Of a stretch of 46,441 bases of DNA, positions 8,107-17,126 are shown in pieces. The notes under the pieces were generated by a model, which did no database searches, had not been told where the DNA came from, and saw only the letters and a program-made list of their open reading frames with translations. The position numbers and the translations under genes are program-made. Position 1 is the stretch's first letter. Every line of letters begins with the position of its first letter. The DNA comes from a virus: positions 1 to 46,441 of IMG/VR virus record IMGVR_UViG_3300034117_001741; one strand, given 5' to 3'.

Positions 8107-8823
8107 ATGGTAATTTTAACAGGTTTTTATAACGCTGAAAAATATATTGAGCGTTCTTTATTATCAATAATGAGTCAAAGATTTAAAGATTTTACTTGTT
8201 ATATCACACATGATATGTCCACAGACAATTCAGTTAATATCGTTAAAGAATTAATTAAAGATGACAATCGTTTCATACTTATTGACAATTATGAAAAAAA
8301 ACTTTATCAAGCAGGAAATTTTGATAATGTAATTCGTTATAACAAAAATATTAGTGATAATGAGGTATTAGTTGAGGTTGATGGAGATGACTGGTTACCA
8401 GATTCGAATGTTTTAACAAGAATCAATGAAGTTTATTCTGACCCTAATGTTTGGATAGCAAATGGTAGCTTTAAATACTCAAACGGTACTACAGGATTTG
8501 CCAAACCCCAAACAAATTTTGAAAATTTAAGGTCACAAGTTTTTACAGCATCCCATATTCGTACTTGGAGAGCTTTTTTATGGAGAAAAATTAAAGAAGA
8601 AGATTTAAAAGATGAAAATGGTAATTATTGGCAATGGAGTGGTGATTTATGTTTTATGTATCCTATGTTAGAAATGTCAGGAGAAGAACATTATAAGTTT
8701 ATGAATGAAATTAATTATGTATATAATGCTGAAAATCCGATAAATGAACATAAAGTCAATATGGGGATGGTTACTAACCATTCGTCAAAAATAAGAGAAA
8801 AAAAACCTTATAGTAAAATTTAA
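8107..8823 (+). CDS. Glycosyltransferase family 2
   Basis: A GT-A fold transferase of 238 residues. The first strand and loop are MVILTGFYNAEKYIERSLLS, then SMSTDNS-type donor-binding sequence (THDMSTDNSVNIV), and the DxD-type metal site is VEVDGDDWLPD. The C-terminal half with WRAFLWRK and WQWSGDL forms the acceptor side. There is no membrane segment, so it is a soluble enzyme. It starts one base after the preceding stop. Sugar and acceptor cannot be told from sequence. Confidence 0.88.
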   Translation: MVILTGFYNAEKYIERSLLSIMSQRFKDFTCYITHDMSTDNSVNIVKELIKDDNRFILIDNYEKKLYQAGNFDNVIRYNKNISDNEVLVEVDGDDWLPDSNVLTRINEVYSDPNVWIANGSFKYSNGTTGFAKPQTNFENLRSQVFTASHIRTWRAFLWRKIKEEDLKDENGNYWQWSGDLCFMYPMLEMSGEEHYKFMNEINYVYNAENPINEHKVNMGMVTNHSSKIREKKPYSKI

Positions 8824-8824
8824 A

Positions 8825-9547
8825 ATGAAAATGTCTAAAAACTTTAATCCAAAAATTTCAGTATGTATTCCCTCATACGAGGCAAATGGTAGAGGTGTCG
8901 AATTTATTGATAAAAACATCCAATCAATTCTTTCTCAAACCTATAAAAATATAGAAATTATTGTTTCTGACCATTCAAAAGATGACTCAATTGAAAATTA
9001 CATTAAAGAGTTGAAGTTGGATAATATAATATATTTGAGAAATACTGAGTACATCGGGTGGCCGGCACATAACACTAACAACGCAATTAAAAACTCTACA
9101 GGAGATTATATCAAATTAATGAATTTAGACGACTTTATGGTTGGTAATGATTGCATTAAACTAATGGTTGATTTATTAGATGAAGGTAATCAATGGGTTG
9201 TCAGTGGATGCATTCACTATGATTATGGTAATGGAAATTGGATAAATCCAATAATTCCAAAAATTGATGGTGACGGTAAACATTTAATTAAAGGTATTAA
9301 TTTTGTTGGGTGTCCAAGTGTAGGTTTAATTCCTCGTAATGAATATTTTGACACCGAAGTTTTATATATGATTGATTGCGAACTTTGGTATCGTATGTTT
9401 ATAACATATGGTTACCCTGGAGTTTTAAAAGATTATAAGATTGCCGTTGGAGTTGGTGACCACACGTTAACAAGTCAATGGGAGTCAAAATATAATGAGT
9501 TACTTTATAAAGATATTGAGTATTGTAATAAAAAATTTTTAATATGA
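8825..9547 (+). CDS. Glycosyltransferase family 2
   Basis: A 240-residue GT-A enzyme. PKISVCIPSYEANGRGVEFI is the first strand, with the longer loop typical of some GT2 proteins. EIIVSDHSKDDSIENY is the nucleotide-binding segment and IKLMNLDDFMVG is the DxD-like site (here LDD). An in-frame ATG three codons in (8831, MSKNF) could also be the start. It overlaps the aminotransferase gene at 9544 by four bases. Substrate unknown. Confidence 0.88.
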   Translation: MKMSKNFNPKISVCIPSYEANGRGVEFIDKNIQSILSQTYKNIEIIVSDHSKDDSIENYIKELKLDNIIYLRNTEYIGWPAHNTNNAIKNSTGDYIKLMNLDDFMVGNDCIKLMVDLLDEGNQWVVSGCIHYDYGNGNWINPIIPKIDGDGKHLIKGINFVGCPSVGLIPRNEYFDTEVLYMIDCELWYRMFITYGYPGVLKDYKIAVGVGDHTLTSQWESKYNELLYKDIEYCNKKFLI

Positions 9548-10701
9548 AAAATATACAATTGTTTGTTCCAAAATTTAGGAACGAAGAAATTTTTGAACAC
9601 ATGTCAACTTGTTTAGATAAAGGTTGGACAGGATTAGGGTTTAAAACTGTTGAGATTGAAAATGAATGGAAAAATTATACTGGTTTACCTCACGCTCATT
9701 TTATAAACTCAAACACGTCAGGTCTTCATTTAGCGGTAAAAATATTGAAGGATACAAATAAATGGTCAGATGATGATGAAATCATCACAAGTCCATTAAC
9801 ATTTGTATCATCAAATCATGCAATAATGTATGAAAATTTAAAACCTATATTTGCAGATATTGATGAGTATTTGTGTTTAGACCCTGTATCAGTTGAATCA
9901 AAAATAACTAAAAAAACAAAAGCGATTTTATTTATTGGTATTGGTGGTAACACTGGTGAACTTTATAAAATTATTGATTTATGTAAAAAACATAAATTAA
10001 AATTAATTTTAGACGCCGCTCACATGTCGGGTACATTTGCAAAAAATCCATCTACAGGTGAAATTGAGCATGTTGGTCATGGGGCAGATGTAACTGTATT
10101 TAGTTTTCAAGCAGTTAAAAATTTACCAACTGCTGATTCAGGTATGGTTTGTTTTGCAAATGAAGACTACGATACTTTAGTTAGAAAACTATCATGGTTA
10201 GGTATTGATAAAGACACATACCAAAGAACTAATGATAAAGGCAATTACAAATGGGAATATGATTTAGTTGATGTCGGTTACAAATACCATGGAAACTCAA
10301 TGATGGCTTCAATGGCATTAGTTGGTTTAAAATACCTCGACAAAGACAATAATAGAAGACGAGAAATCTGTGAAAAATACGAAAAAGAGTTAACTAAACA
10401 CGGGATTCAAACAATAAAGACTCAAAAAGATTGTGTTTTATCGTCAAGACATTTATTTCAAATTGTAGTTAATCAAAGAAATAAATTTATGGAATTATTA
10501 AATTCAAGTGGGATTTATCCGGGGGTTCATTACAGAGATAACACACATTATAAAATGTATAAATACGGACTAGGAACTTGCCCAAACTCTTTAACTATTT
10601 CTGAAAAATTAATAACATTACCTTTACACATGAATTTAACTGAAAATGATATAGAATATATTATAGAAAAGGTTATTGAAATAAATAAAAATTTAAATTG
10701 A
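9544..10701 (+). CDS. DegT/DnrJ/EryC1-type sugar aminotransferase (Lys-type)
   Basis: A fold type I PLP enzyme of 385 residues. LILDAAHMSG holds the Asp (about 157) that pairs with the pyridine nitrogen. FSFQAVKNLPTADSGM holds the PLP lysine at about 192. SNTSGLHLAV is the phosphate-binding region, and the C-terminal GVHYRDNTHYKMY matches the family substrate loop. It probably moves an amino group from glutamate to a keto nucleotide sugar. The 4-keto-6-deoxy product of the GDP-mannose dehydratase at 17127 is a likely substrate. It is followed one base later by a GNA1-like acetyltransferase, suggesting an N-acetylated amino sugar. Confidence 0.85.
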   Translation: MKNIQLFVPKFRNEEIFEHMSTCLDKGWTGLGFKTVEIENEWKNYTGLPHAHFINSNTSGLHLAVKILKDTNKWSDDDEIITSPLTFVSSNHAIMYENLKPIFADIDEYLCLDPVSVESKITKKTKAILFIGIGGNTGELYKIIDLCKKHKLKLILDAAHMSGTFAKNPSTGEIEHVGHGADVTVFSFQAVKNLPTADSGMVCFANEDYDTLVRKLSWLGIDKDTYQRTNDKGNYKWEYDLVDVGYKYHGNSMMASMALVGLKYLDKDNNRRREICEKYEKELTKHGIQTIKTQKDCVLSSRHLFQIVVNQRNKFMELLNSSGIYPGVHYRDNTHYKMYKYGLGTCPNSLTISEKLITLPLHMNLTENDIEYIIEKVIEINKNLN

Positions 10702-10702
10702 T

Positions 10703-11122
10703 ATGTTAATTATTCGTGATTTTAAAAGAGATGACTCAACGTGTGAACTATTAGAAGTACTTAAAGAAGTTTGGTCAGTAGATGAAATAAGTGAATTAAC
10801 ATTAGACAATTGGTTTAAAAATGATAATTACATGGTAATTGCTGAATTTGACGGTAAAATTATTGGTTCAGCAACTTTACATTTACAACAAAAAATTATT
10901 CGTAACGGAGGTATTGCTGGTTGTATTGAGGATGTTGTGGTTAAACAATCTTATAGAGGAAATAATATTGGCACCCAATTAATACAAGAATTAATTAAAA
11001 AAGCCGAAAATCTTGGGTGTTATAAAGTAATACTGTCTTGTTTTCCTGATAGAATAAATTTTTATAAAAAAAATGGTTTTTTTGTGGAATCAACCACCAT
11101 GAGATATAATTTTAAAAAATGA
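10703..11122 (+). CDS. GNAT N-acetyltransferase resembling glucosamine-6-phosphate acetyltransferase (GNA1)
   Basis: A single GNAT domain of 139 residues. The pattern is unusually close to eukaryote-type GNA1: IEDVVV (75-80), QSYRGNNIG (82-90, acetyl-CoA pyrophosphate loop), LGCYKVILSC (104-113), FYKKNGF (120-126) and a final MRYNF. GNA1 acetylates glucosamine-6-phosphate. Here the position directly behind a sugar aminotransferase suggests it acetylates either that enzyme's amino sugar product or a hexosamine phosphate. The family resemblance is clear from motifs; the exact substrate is inferred. Confidence 0.8.
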   Translation: MLIIRDFKRDDSTCELLEVLKEVWSVDEISELTLDNWFKNDNYMVIAEFDGKIIGSATLHLQQKIIRNGGIAGCIEDVVVKQSYRGNNIGTQLIQELIKKAENLGCYKVILSCFPDRINFYKKNGFFVESTTMRYNFKK

Positions 11123-11832
11123 AATTTGCAATTATTATAAGTACGTACAAAAGGGATGATGGTAATACACCTTTTTTACTTAAAAGATGTTTAAATTCCA
11201 TATCAAATCAATTACATGATGATTATAAAATTTTTTTAATAGGAGACCGTTATGAAAATAACGAAGAATTTATAGAAATTTGTAATACTTTTGAAAACAA
11301 AGATAAAATATATTTTGAAAATTTAAATATTGCGTCAGAAAGAGACGTTTTTAATAATAAACTTAACATTTGGAAATTTGGGGGAGTAAACGCTGTAAAT
11401 CACGCCATAGATATTTCTAAAAATGAAGGATTTAATTATATTGTTAGGATTGACCATGATGATTTTTGGGAAAATAATCATTTAAAATCAATTAATGATT
11501 GTATTGAACTAACTAATTCAGCGTTTGTTTGTACAAAAAGTAAATATTATGGTGAAGTTTTACCAAGTACCCCAAGCCATGAAAAATATATAGAATTTAA
11601 ACCGTCTCCAGGAAATTTAGTTCACTCATCGATATGTTTTGATTTAAATCAACTACCATTAAAATATAGAACTTTAGGAGATATAAAATGTGGTGTATAC
11701 GCCGCAGATGGATGTTTATATTTAGAAATTGCAGAATTAGTTGAAAAAAATAATTTAAAGTCTATATTGATAAATGAAATTACTTGTAATGTAGAAAGTG
11801 ATTCATTTTTTATAAGAAATGGTCGTAATTAA
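11119..11832 (+). CDS. Glycosyltransferase family 2
   Basis: A 237-residue GT-A enzyme: MKFAIIISTYKRDDGN is the first strand, YIVRIDHDDFW the metal-binding site (DHDD), and FVCTKSKYYGE follows as the acceptor-side beta strand. It overlaps the acetyltransferase by ATGA. The DNA is especially A-rich with many AAA and AAT codons. Substrates are unknown. Confidence 0.85.
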   Translation: MKFAIIISTYKRDDGNTPFLLKRCLNSISNQLHDDYKIFLIGDRYENNEEFIEICNTFENKDKIYFENLNIASERDVFNNKLNIWKFGGVNAVNHAIDISKNEGFNYIVRIDHDDFWENNHLKSINDCIELTNSAFVCTKSKYYGEVLPSTPSHEKYIEFKPSPGNLVHSSICFDLNQLPLKYRTLGDIKCGVYAADGCLYLEIAELVEKNNLKSILINEITCNVESDSFFIRNGRN

Positions 11833-11846
11833 TATTAATTAAAAAA

Positions 11847-12650
11847 ATGTATACTGTAGAAAAAATATCAAATTGGGATATTAGAGTTGATATCCAAACA
11901 AATAAACCGTGTCAGCTATACGTAGACACGTTTCCGTCATCACCTAAACAATGTTTAAGAGTTCTTTGGTCTGTTGAACCAAATGAAATTGCAGGATTAA
12001 GAGATATTGTAATTAATAGACATAAAGAGTTTGATTTAATATTAACTTGGCACAAAGAAGTATTGGATAATTGTTCAAACGCCAGATTATTCCCACACGG
12101 GATGTCTTGGATTTTAGATTTTGATTTAACAAAAGAAAAAGAATATTGTGTAACCTCTATTGTTGGTGGTAAAAAGTTAACCCTAAATCATATTGTTAGA
12201 CAAGAATTACCAACAGTAATAAACCAAGTTACTTCAGTACCATTACATTTATTTAATAGTAAAAATAATCCATATAACGGAAAACCTACAATTGATAGAT
12301 TTATACAAAATAGTGATATAAAAAATGAATTATTTTATTCTCAATATCATATATCTATTGAAAACGTATGTCAACCAAATTATTTCAGTGAAAAACTTAT
12401 TGATTGTTTTCAAACCAATACTATCCCAATTTATTTAGGATGTCCAAACATTGAAAATTTCTTTGATGTTAGAGGTATGTTTATAGTTAAAACTTTGGAT
12501 GACATTGTTAATGTTTGTAATTTAATTACACCTGAAACATACAATGAAATGTTACCTTACGTTAAAGAAAATTACAAAAGAAGTATCAAATACGCTAAGT
12601 TCAGAGAAACATTAAGAGATGAAATAATTGAATTTGTTAAAAATTATTAA
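11847..12650 (+). CDS. GT10-like fucosyltransferase (alpha-1,3/1,4 type)
   Basis: Residues about 168-198 carry the GT10 donor-binding signature: ISIENVCQPNYFSEKL followed by NTIPIYLGCPNI, matching the family pattern EN...Y.(S/T)EK and P(V/I)(Y/V).G. GT10 enzymes transfer L-fucose from GDP-fucose to GlcNAc or glucose residues. The protein is 267 residues, shorter than Helicobacter or mammalian members, and has no membrane anchor. The GDP-fucose pathway genes at 13436 and 17127 could supply the donor. A colitose or related GDP-deoxysugar donor is an alternative because a ColD-like gene is also present. Confidence 0.8.
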   Translation: MYTVEKISNWDIRVDIQTNKPCQLYVDTFPSSPKQCLRVLWSVEPNEIAGLRDIVINRHKEFDLILTWHKEVLDNCSNARLFPHGMSWILDFDLTKEKEYCVTSIVGGKKLTLNHIVRQELPTVINQVTSVPLHLFNSKNNPYNGKPTIDRFIQNSDIKNELFYSQYHISIENVCQPNYFSEKLIDCFQTNTIPIYLGCPNIENFFDVRGMFIVKTLDDIVNVCNLITPETYNEMLPYVKENYKRSIKYAKFRETLRDEIIEFVKNY

Positions 12651-12656
12651 TTTATT

Positions 12657-13439
12657 ATGAATTTCGTTTCGACAAAATTAATGGGTGGTTTGGGAAACTA
12701 TCTATTCCAAATAGCGACAGCGTATTGTCTATGTTTAAGGGACAATAAAGAATTATTATGTGATGTGTCAGATTCTATAGTACCACATAAACCATATGTA
12801 TATTATTTATCAAATATTTTCAGAAAAATTAATTTTATTAATGGTTTTAGTAATTTTACACCATTAGGGGAAAATGGGTTTTCATACAGTCAATTACCTA
12901 AAATTGATGGGAATGTAAAATTGTACGGTTATTTTCAAAGTGAAAAATATTTTATGGATTATAGAAATGAAATATTAGAACTTTTTAAAATAGATGATGA
13001 AACAAACCAAAAAATAACTGATAAGTATAATGAATTATTAACACTTAATACTTGTTCTATTCATGTTAGACGTGGTGATTATTTGGGTTTACAAAATTAT
13101 CATCCAATACAGACTATCGAGTATTATCAAAATGCAATTAAAATTATTGGAGAAGAAAACCATTTTGTAATATTTTCTGATGATATAAAATGGTGTGAAG
13201 AAAACTTTAATTTCCTAAAAAACAAAACATTTATATCAGGTAATACGGATTATGAAGACCTATATTTAATGTCAATGTGTAAACATAACATAATAGCCAA
13301 TTCAACATTTAGTTGGTGGGGTGGATGGTTAAATTGTAATATTGATAAAAAAGTAATAATACCATCTAAATGGTTTGGGATTTCCAATTCACATTTAAAT
13401 ACTAATGATTTATATTGTAATAAATGGATTAAATTATGA
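12657..13439 (+). CDS. GT11 alpha-1,2-fucosyltransferase
   Basis: All characteristic GT11 motifs are present: GGLGNYLFQ (10-18), SIHVRRGDY (134-142, GDP-binding), FSDDIKWC (173-180) and NSTFSWWGGWLN (215-226). The family moves L-fucose from GDP-fucose to galactose 2-OH. Some bacterial members use or accept GDP-colitose. The length, 260 residues, is normal for bacterial GT11. It overlaps the GDP-fucose synthase-type gene by ATGA, so donor synthesis and transfer are probably translated together. Confidence 0.9.
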   Translation: MNFVSTKLMGGLGNYLFQIATAYCLCLRDNKELLCDVSDSIVPHKPYVYYLSNIFRKINFINGFSNFTPLGENGFSYSQLPKIDGNVKLYGYFQSEKYFMDYRNEILELFKIDDETNQKITDKYNELLTLNTCSIHVRRGDYLGLQNYHPIQTIEYYQNAIKIIGEENHFVIFSDDIKWCEENFNFLKNKTFISGNTDYEDLYLMSMCKHNIIANSTFSWWGGWLNCNIDKKVIIPSKWFGISNSHLNTNDLYCNKWIKL

Positions 13440-14356
13440 AAGTATTAGTTACAGGTTCAAATGGATTATTAGGACGAGCATTAAAAAAAGTTTTAGGAGA
13501 TGGTCACGTCTACCATACACGAGAAGATGTTGATTTAACAAATTACGAAGAAACATTCAAGTTCTTTCAAGATAAAGTTTTAAATGAAGGTGTTGATACT
13601 ATTATCCATACCGCAGCAAGAGTTGGCGGGGTTAACGCAAACATGAATAATAATCAATTATTTTTTGATGATAATTACATTATTAATAGTAATGTAATTA
13701 AAGTATGTTCACTTTTAAAAGTTGATAATTTTGTTAATATATTATCTACTTGTATTTTTCCTCATGAAAATATTGTTTACCCATTAACTTCAGAACAAAT
13801 TGATAACGGGCCTCCCCACCCGTCAAATTACGGGTATTCATATGCGAAAAGATTATCAGGTTATGAAACACAAATTTTTAGAAATGTTTTAAATAAAAAT
13901 TGGTATTCAGTTGTTCCTACAAATTTATATGGTCCTTATGATAATTTTAATTTAGAGGATAGTCATTTAATACCTGGTATGATTCATAGAGCGTATTTGG
14001 CTAAACAAAATAATGAAAAATTTGTGATTTGGGGAGATGGTTCACCATTGAGACAATTTGTATATTCTGAGGATATGGCAAAATTAATTGTTTGGTCTTT
14101 AACTAATTGGGTGTCGGAAAAACATTGTATGATGATTGACGAAACCGAAATTTCAGTTATGGAAGTTGCAAACATTATTAGTAAAAAATTTGGGTTTAAT
14201 GATGACGATTTAATTTTTGACGAAACAAAACCTAAAGGTCAATTTAAAAAACCTGCATCATCAGACATTAAAAATTTTAATTTTAAATCAATTGAAGACG
14301 GTATTAATGAAACTATTGATTGGTTTATACAAAATTACAAAACTGCCAGAAAATGA
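13436..14356 (+). CDS. fcl: GDP-L-fucose synthase-type SDR (or GDP-colitose synthase)
   Basis: A 306-residue extended SDR of the WcaG/Fcl group. MKVLVTGSNGLLG binds NADPH, THAARVGGVNAN matches the family, STCIFP holds the Ser and Cys (106) of the active site, and YSYAKR holds Tyr134 and Lys138. TNLYGPYDNFN and GDGSPLRQFVY are diagnostic of this group. The enzyme epimerises and reduces GDP-4-keto-6-deoxymannose to GDP-L-fucose. It overlaps the ColD-like gene at 14353, and the colitose enzyme ColC is a close relative of Fcl, so 3-deoxy substrates are also possible. Confidence 0.85.
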   Translation: MKVLVTGSNGLLGRALKKVLGDGHVYHTREDVDLTNYEETFKFFQDKVLNEGVDTIIHTAARVGGVNANMNNNQLFFDDNYIINSNVIKVCSLLKVDNFVNILSTCIFPHENIVYPLTSEQIDNGPPHPSNYGYSYAKRLSGYETQIFRNVLNKNWYSVVPTNLYGPYDNFNLEDSHLIPGMIHRAYLAKQNNEKFVIWGDGSPLRQFVYSEDMAKLIVWSLTNWVSEKHCMMIDETEISVMEVANIISKKFGFNDDDLIFDETKPKGQFKKPASSDIKNFNFKSIEDGINETIDWFIQNYKTARK

Positions 14357-15513
14357 AAAAAATAGATTTAATTCAAGATACAATTGATAACCAAGATATT
14401 GATAATCTTATTCAATGGTTAAAAGAATACCCAAGATTAACAAAAGGACCTAAAACGATTGAGTTTGAAAATAAATGGTGTGAATGGTTAGGGTCAAAAT
14501 ATTCTGTATTTGTTAATTCAGGGTCATCCGCAAATTTACTTATGTTATATGCTCTTAAAGCTCTTAACATGTTAAAAAATAATAAAATTTGTGTACCATC
14601 ATTATGTTGGGCAACAGATTTATCACCTGTACTTCAGTTTGATATGCACCCATTATTAATTGATTGTAATTTAGATAACTTGTCAGTTGATTTAAAACAT
14701 TTGGAAGAAGTGTTCAAACATGAACAACCATCAGTATTAATCTTAGTTTCTGTACTTGGATTATCTCCTGACATGGATTCGATTGTTAAGTTATGTAAAA
14801 AATATGATGTTATTTTACTTGAAGATAATTGCGAATCTCAAGGAACTAAATTTAAAGGAACTAAACTTGGTAACTTTGGTTTGATGTCGTCATTTTCAAC
14901 GTATTTTGGGCATACTATGTCAACAATTGAGGGTGGTGTTATTACAACAAATAGTGAGGAAATTTATCAGATATTATTACAACTTAGAAGTCATGGGTGG
15001 GATAGGGATTTACCTGAATCAAAACAAAAAGAATTGAGAAACAAGTGGGAAGTTTCTGATTTTTCATCCCTTTATACGTTTTATGTTCCAGGGTTTAATT
15101 TAAGGAGTACTGATTTACAAGCTCAACTTGGGATTCAACAATTATTAAAAGTTGATAAAATGATTGATAATAGATATAAAAACTTTTTATATTACAAATC
15201 TAAGTTAGAAGGTAAAACATGGTTTCCAGTAACTTTTGATGACAGTTATACGTCAAATTTTGCAATACCTTTTATCACTAAAACTATTGAAGATAAAAAA
15301 AGTTTAATTAAAGAGTTAGAAGAAAATAATATTGCTTGTCGTCCATTAATTTCGGGTTCAATGGGAACACAACCATTTTATAAAAAAATATATGGTGAAA
15401 ATAAACTACCTAATTGTTCAATTATTGATGATAGAGGAGTTTACGTACCAAATCATGATAAAATGACAGTTGAGGATATTAATAGAATTTGTGACATCTT
15501 ATTAAAATATTAA
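14353..15513 (+). CDS. ColD-like GDP-4-keto-6-deoxymannose 3-dehydratase (His-type DegT family)
   Basis: The ATG at 14353 overlaps the preceding stop as ATGA and gives 386 residues. The frame is open 11 codons further, but that would create a longer overlap. It is a DegT-family PLP fold: VNSGSSANLL, LLEDNCESQGTK (Asp158). The segment FSTYFGHTMSTIEGG has His187 where aminotransferases have the PLP lysine. E. coli ColD has the same change at nearly the same position and removes the C3 hydroxyl of GDP-4-keto-6-deoxymannose. The neighbouring dehydratase and SDR would complete a GDP-colitose route. The His-for-Lys change is seen directly; the substrate is inferred. Confidence 0.82.
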   Translation: MKKIDLIQDTIDNQDIDNLIQWLKEYPRLTKGPKTIEFENKWCEWLGSKYSVFVNSGSSANLLMLYALKALNMLKNNKICVPSLCWATDLSPVLQFDMHPLLIDCNLDNLSVDLKHLEEVFKHEQPSVLILVSVLGLSPDMDSIVKLCKKYDVILLEDNCESQGTKFKGTKLGNFGLMSSFSTYFGHTMSTIEGGVITTNSEEIYQILLQLRSHGWDRDLPESKQKELRNKWEVSDFSSLYTFYVPGFNLRSTDLQAQLGIQQLLKVDKMIDNRYKNFLYYKSKLEGKTWFPVTFDDSYTSNFAIPFITKTIEDKKSLIKELEENNIACRPLISGSMGTQPFYKKIYGENKLPNCSIIDDRGVYVPNHDKMTVEDINRICDILLKY

Positions 15514-15527
15514 TAATTAATGTAAAA

Positions 15528-16304
15528 ATGTTAAAATTTTTTAAACCAATAAGAGGTCATAGAGGTTATTTTTCATATATGACTGAATCAGTTGTTAACA
15601 TGCTTAATGTATTGTTAATCTATCCAAATGAAGAATTTAAAGTATATCATGATTTATCAAATATTGATGGGTATGGTAGTCATAATATTTATGATGTCTG
15701 TTTTATACAAGATAAAAATGATTATTTTTTAAATAAAAATGAGTATTCTAATATTGAGTTAGTAAATAATATAGCACAATTAAATCCTTATGACAAGGAT
15801 ACATTTACTAAAGAAAAATTAAAAATGTGTGAATCAATAATAAAAGATAATTTTGTATTAAATGATGAAATGAAACAATTGTTTTCATCAAGACACCCTC
15901 AAATTGATTTTACAAAAACTATAGGTTTTCATAGAAGGGCAACTGATATGTCAATAATACATGGTTTACCAACAATAGATTTATCCATAATATTTGAAAC
16001 ATTAGAAAAAGAAGAATTTGAAAATATATTTTTAATGTGTGATAATCTTAATGATTTAATTAAATTTAAACAAAGATATGGAAATAAATTAATAACTTTT
16101 GACGAGTTAACAGCTTCAACAATTGAAAATAAACCATTTTTTAATTTAAAAAATGATGAAGAATTAATTAAAAAACATATACAAGAAATTGTTTTTGGAG
16201 TATACACTTTAGGTATGACAAAAAAATTAATATGCACTATGTCTAACTTATCAACATTTTCTATTTTTTCAAACTCAAATTTAGATTATATAAAATTAAA
16301 TTAA
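15528..16304 (+). CDS. Fucosyltransferase-like GT-B protein (remote GT11/GT23-type)
   Basis: A 258-residue protein of no certain family. TIGFHRRATDM (about 132-142) resembles the H-x-R-R-(G/A)-(D/T)-D GDP-binding loop of fucosyltransferases. The C-terminal LICTMSNLSTFSIFSNS resembles the N-S-T-F-S segment of GT11. The order and spacing of these two motifs fit a GT-B fucosyltransferase fold. It lies among GDP-fucose genes, which supports the idea, but the overall similarity is weak. It is very A+T-rich with many Asn, Lys and Ile codons. Confidence 0.6.
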   Translation: MLKFFKPIRGHRGYFSYMTESVVNMLNVLLIYPNEEFKVYHDLSNIDGYGSHNIYDVCFIQDKNDYFLNKNEYSNIELVNNIAQLNPYDKDTFTKEKLKMCESIIKDNFVLNDEMKQLFSSRHPQIDFTKTIGFHRRATDMSIIHGLPTIDLSIIFETLEKEEFENIFLMCDNLNDLIKFKQRYGNKLITFDELTASTIENKPFFNLKNDEELIKKHIQEIVFGVYTLGMTKKLICTMSNLSTFSIFSNSNLDYIKLN

Positions 16305-16309
16305 AAAAT

Positions 16310-17125
16310 ATGATTATACAAAATAAATTACCAAAACATTATTGTGAACTTAGTTATATACAACTAATTGAAGAACAATTAGTTAAAGAATTTAACAACG
16401 ACTATAGCCTGTACATTATTCATTCTGATTTAGATGTGATTGAGGGATTAGATTTTGGAGAAAAAATTAAAAATGATACAAATTATAAAATAGCCATTCA
16501 TGTTGGTAACGAGGTATCATATAACCCAAAATATTACGAATTTTTTGATATTATATTTAGATTTTATTTACAAGAAAAATGTGATTATAATAAAATATTC
16601 CCAATTAATATTGGATTTAATTCTAGTGGTGAATATAACATTTTTCCTAATAAGGGTGAAACATTATCTGAAAGAACTAATGATGTATTTTTTATGGGTA
16701 ATAAATCAGTTAGATACGGATTTTATAATTCTATAAATAATTTATCTAAAAAATATGATATAAATTTTACAGATGGTTTTAGAAGTGGTTTAGTAATCGA
16801 AGATTATTACAATAAATTATCAAACTCTAAAATATGTTTAGTTCCTAATGGAATGAGCCCCGAAACTTTTCGTTATAGTGAATCTTTAGGGTCAGGATGT
16901 ATTGTCATAACAAAGGATAAAATTAATTCTTGGTTTTACGAAAATAGCACAGCAATTTTTGTTAATGATTGGTCTGAAGTTACAGAAGAATTTATTAAAA
17001 ATATATTATCATCTAATATTGATTTAAAATATGAAGAAAATCTGAATTATTATGAAAGATGTTTAAGTCCTGATGCTAATGCCAAATATATTATTAAAAC
17101 AATAAAAGAAAAAAAAATAAATTAA
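16310..17125 (+). CDS. Exostosin-like/GT47-type glycosyltransferase
   Basis: A 271-residue protein whose C-terminal half contains DYYNKLSNSKICLVPNG followed by SPETFRYSESLGSGCIVI. This is the donor-binding pattern of exostosin-like and related GT-B transferases (S-K-x-x-L-x-P-x-G, then R-x-x-E-x-L-x-x-G-x-x-P/V). The N-terminal half is a less conserved acceptor domain. It stands between the fucosyltransferase-like gene and the GDP-mannose dehydratase with only a few bases between genes. The donor is unknown. Confidence 0.7.
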   Translation: MIIQNKLPKHYCELSYIQLIEEQLVKEFNNDYSLYIIHSDLDVIEGLDFGEKIKNDTNYKIAIHVGNEVSYNPKYYEFFDIIFRFYLQEKCDYNKIFPINIGFNSSGEYNIFPNKGETLSERTNDVFFMGNKSVRYGFYNSINNLSKKYDINFTDGFRSGLVIEDYYNKLSNSKICLVPNGMSPETFRYSESLGSGCIVITKDKINSWFYENSTAIFVNDWSEVTEEFIKNILSSNIDLKYEENLNYYERCLSPDANAKYIIKTIKEKKIN

Positions 17126-17126
17126 A

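Noticed and set aside
16500-16736. Plus-strand open frame with hydrophobic segments suggesting a membrane protein
   Set aside because: It overlaps the exostosin-like gene entirely in another frame; hydrophobicity comes from A+T-rich codons.
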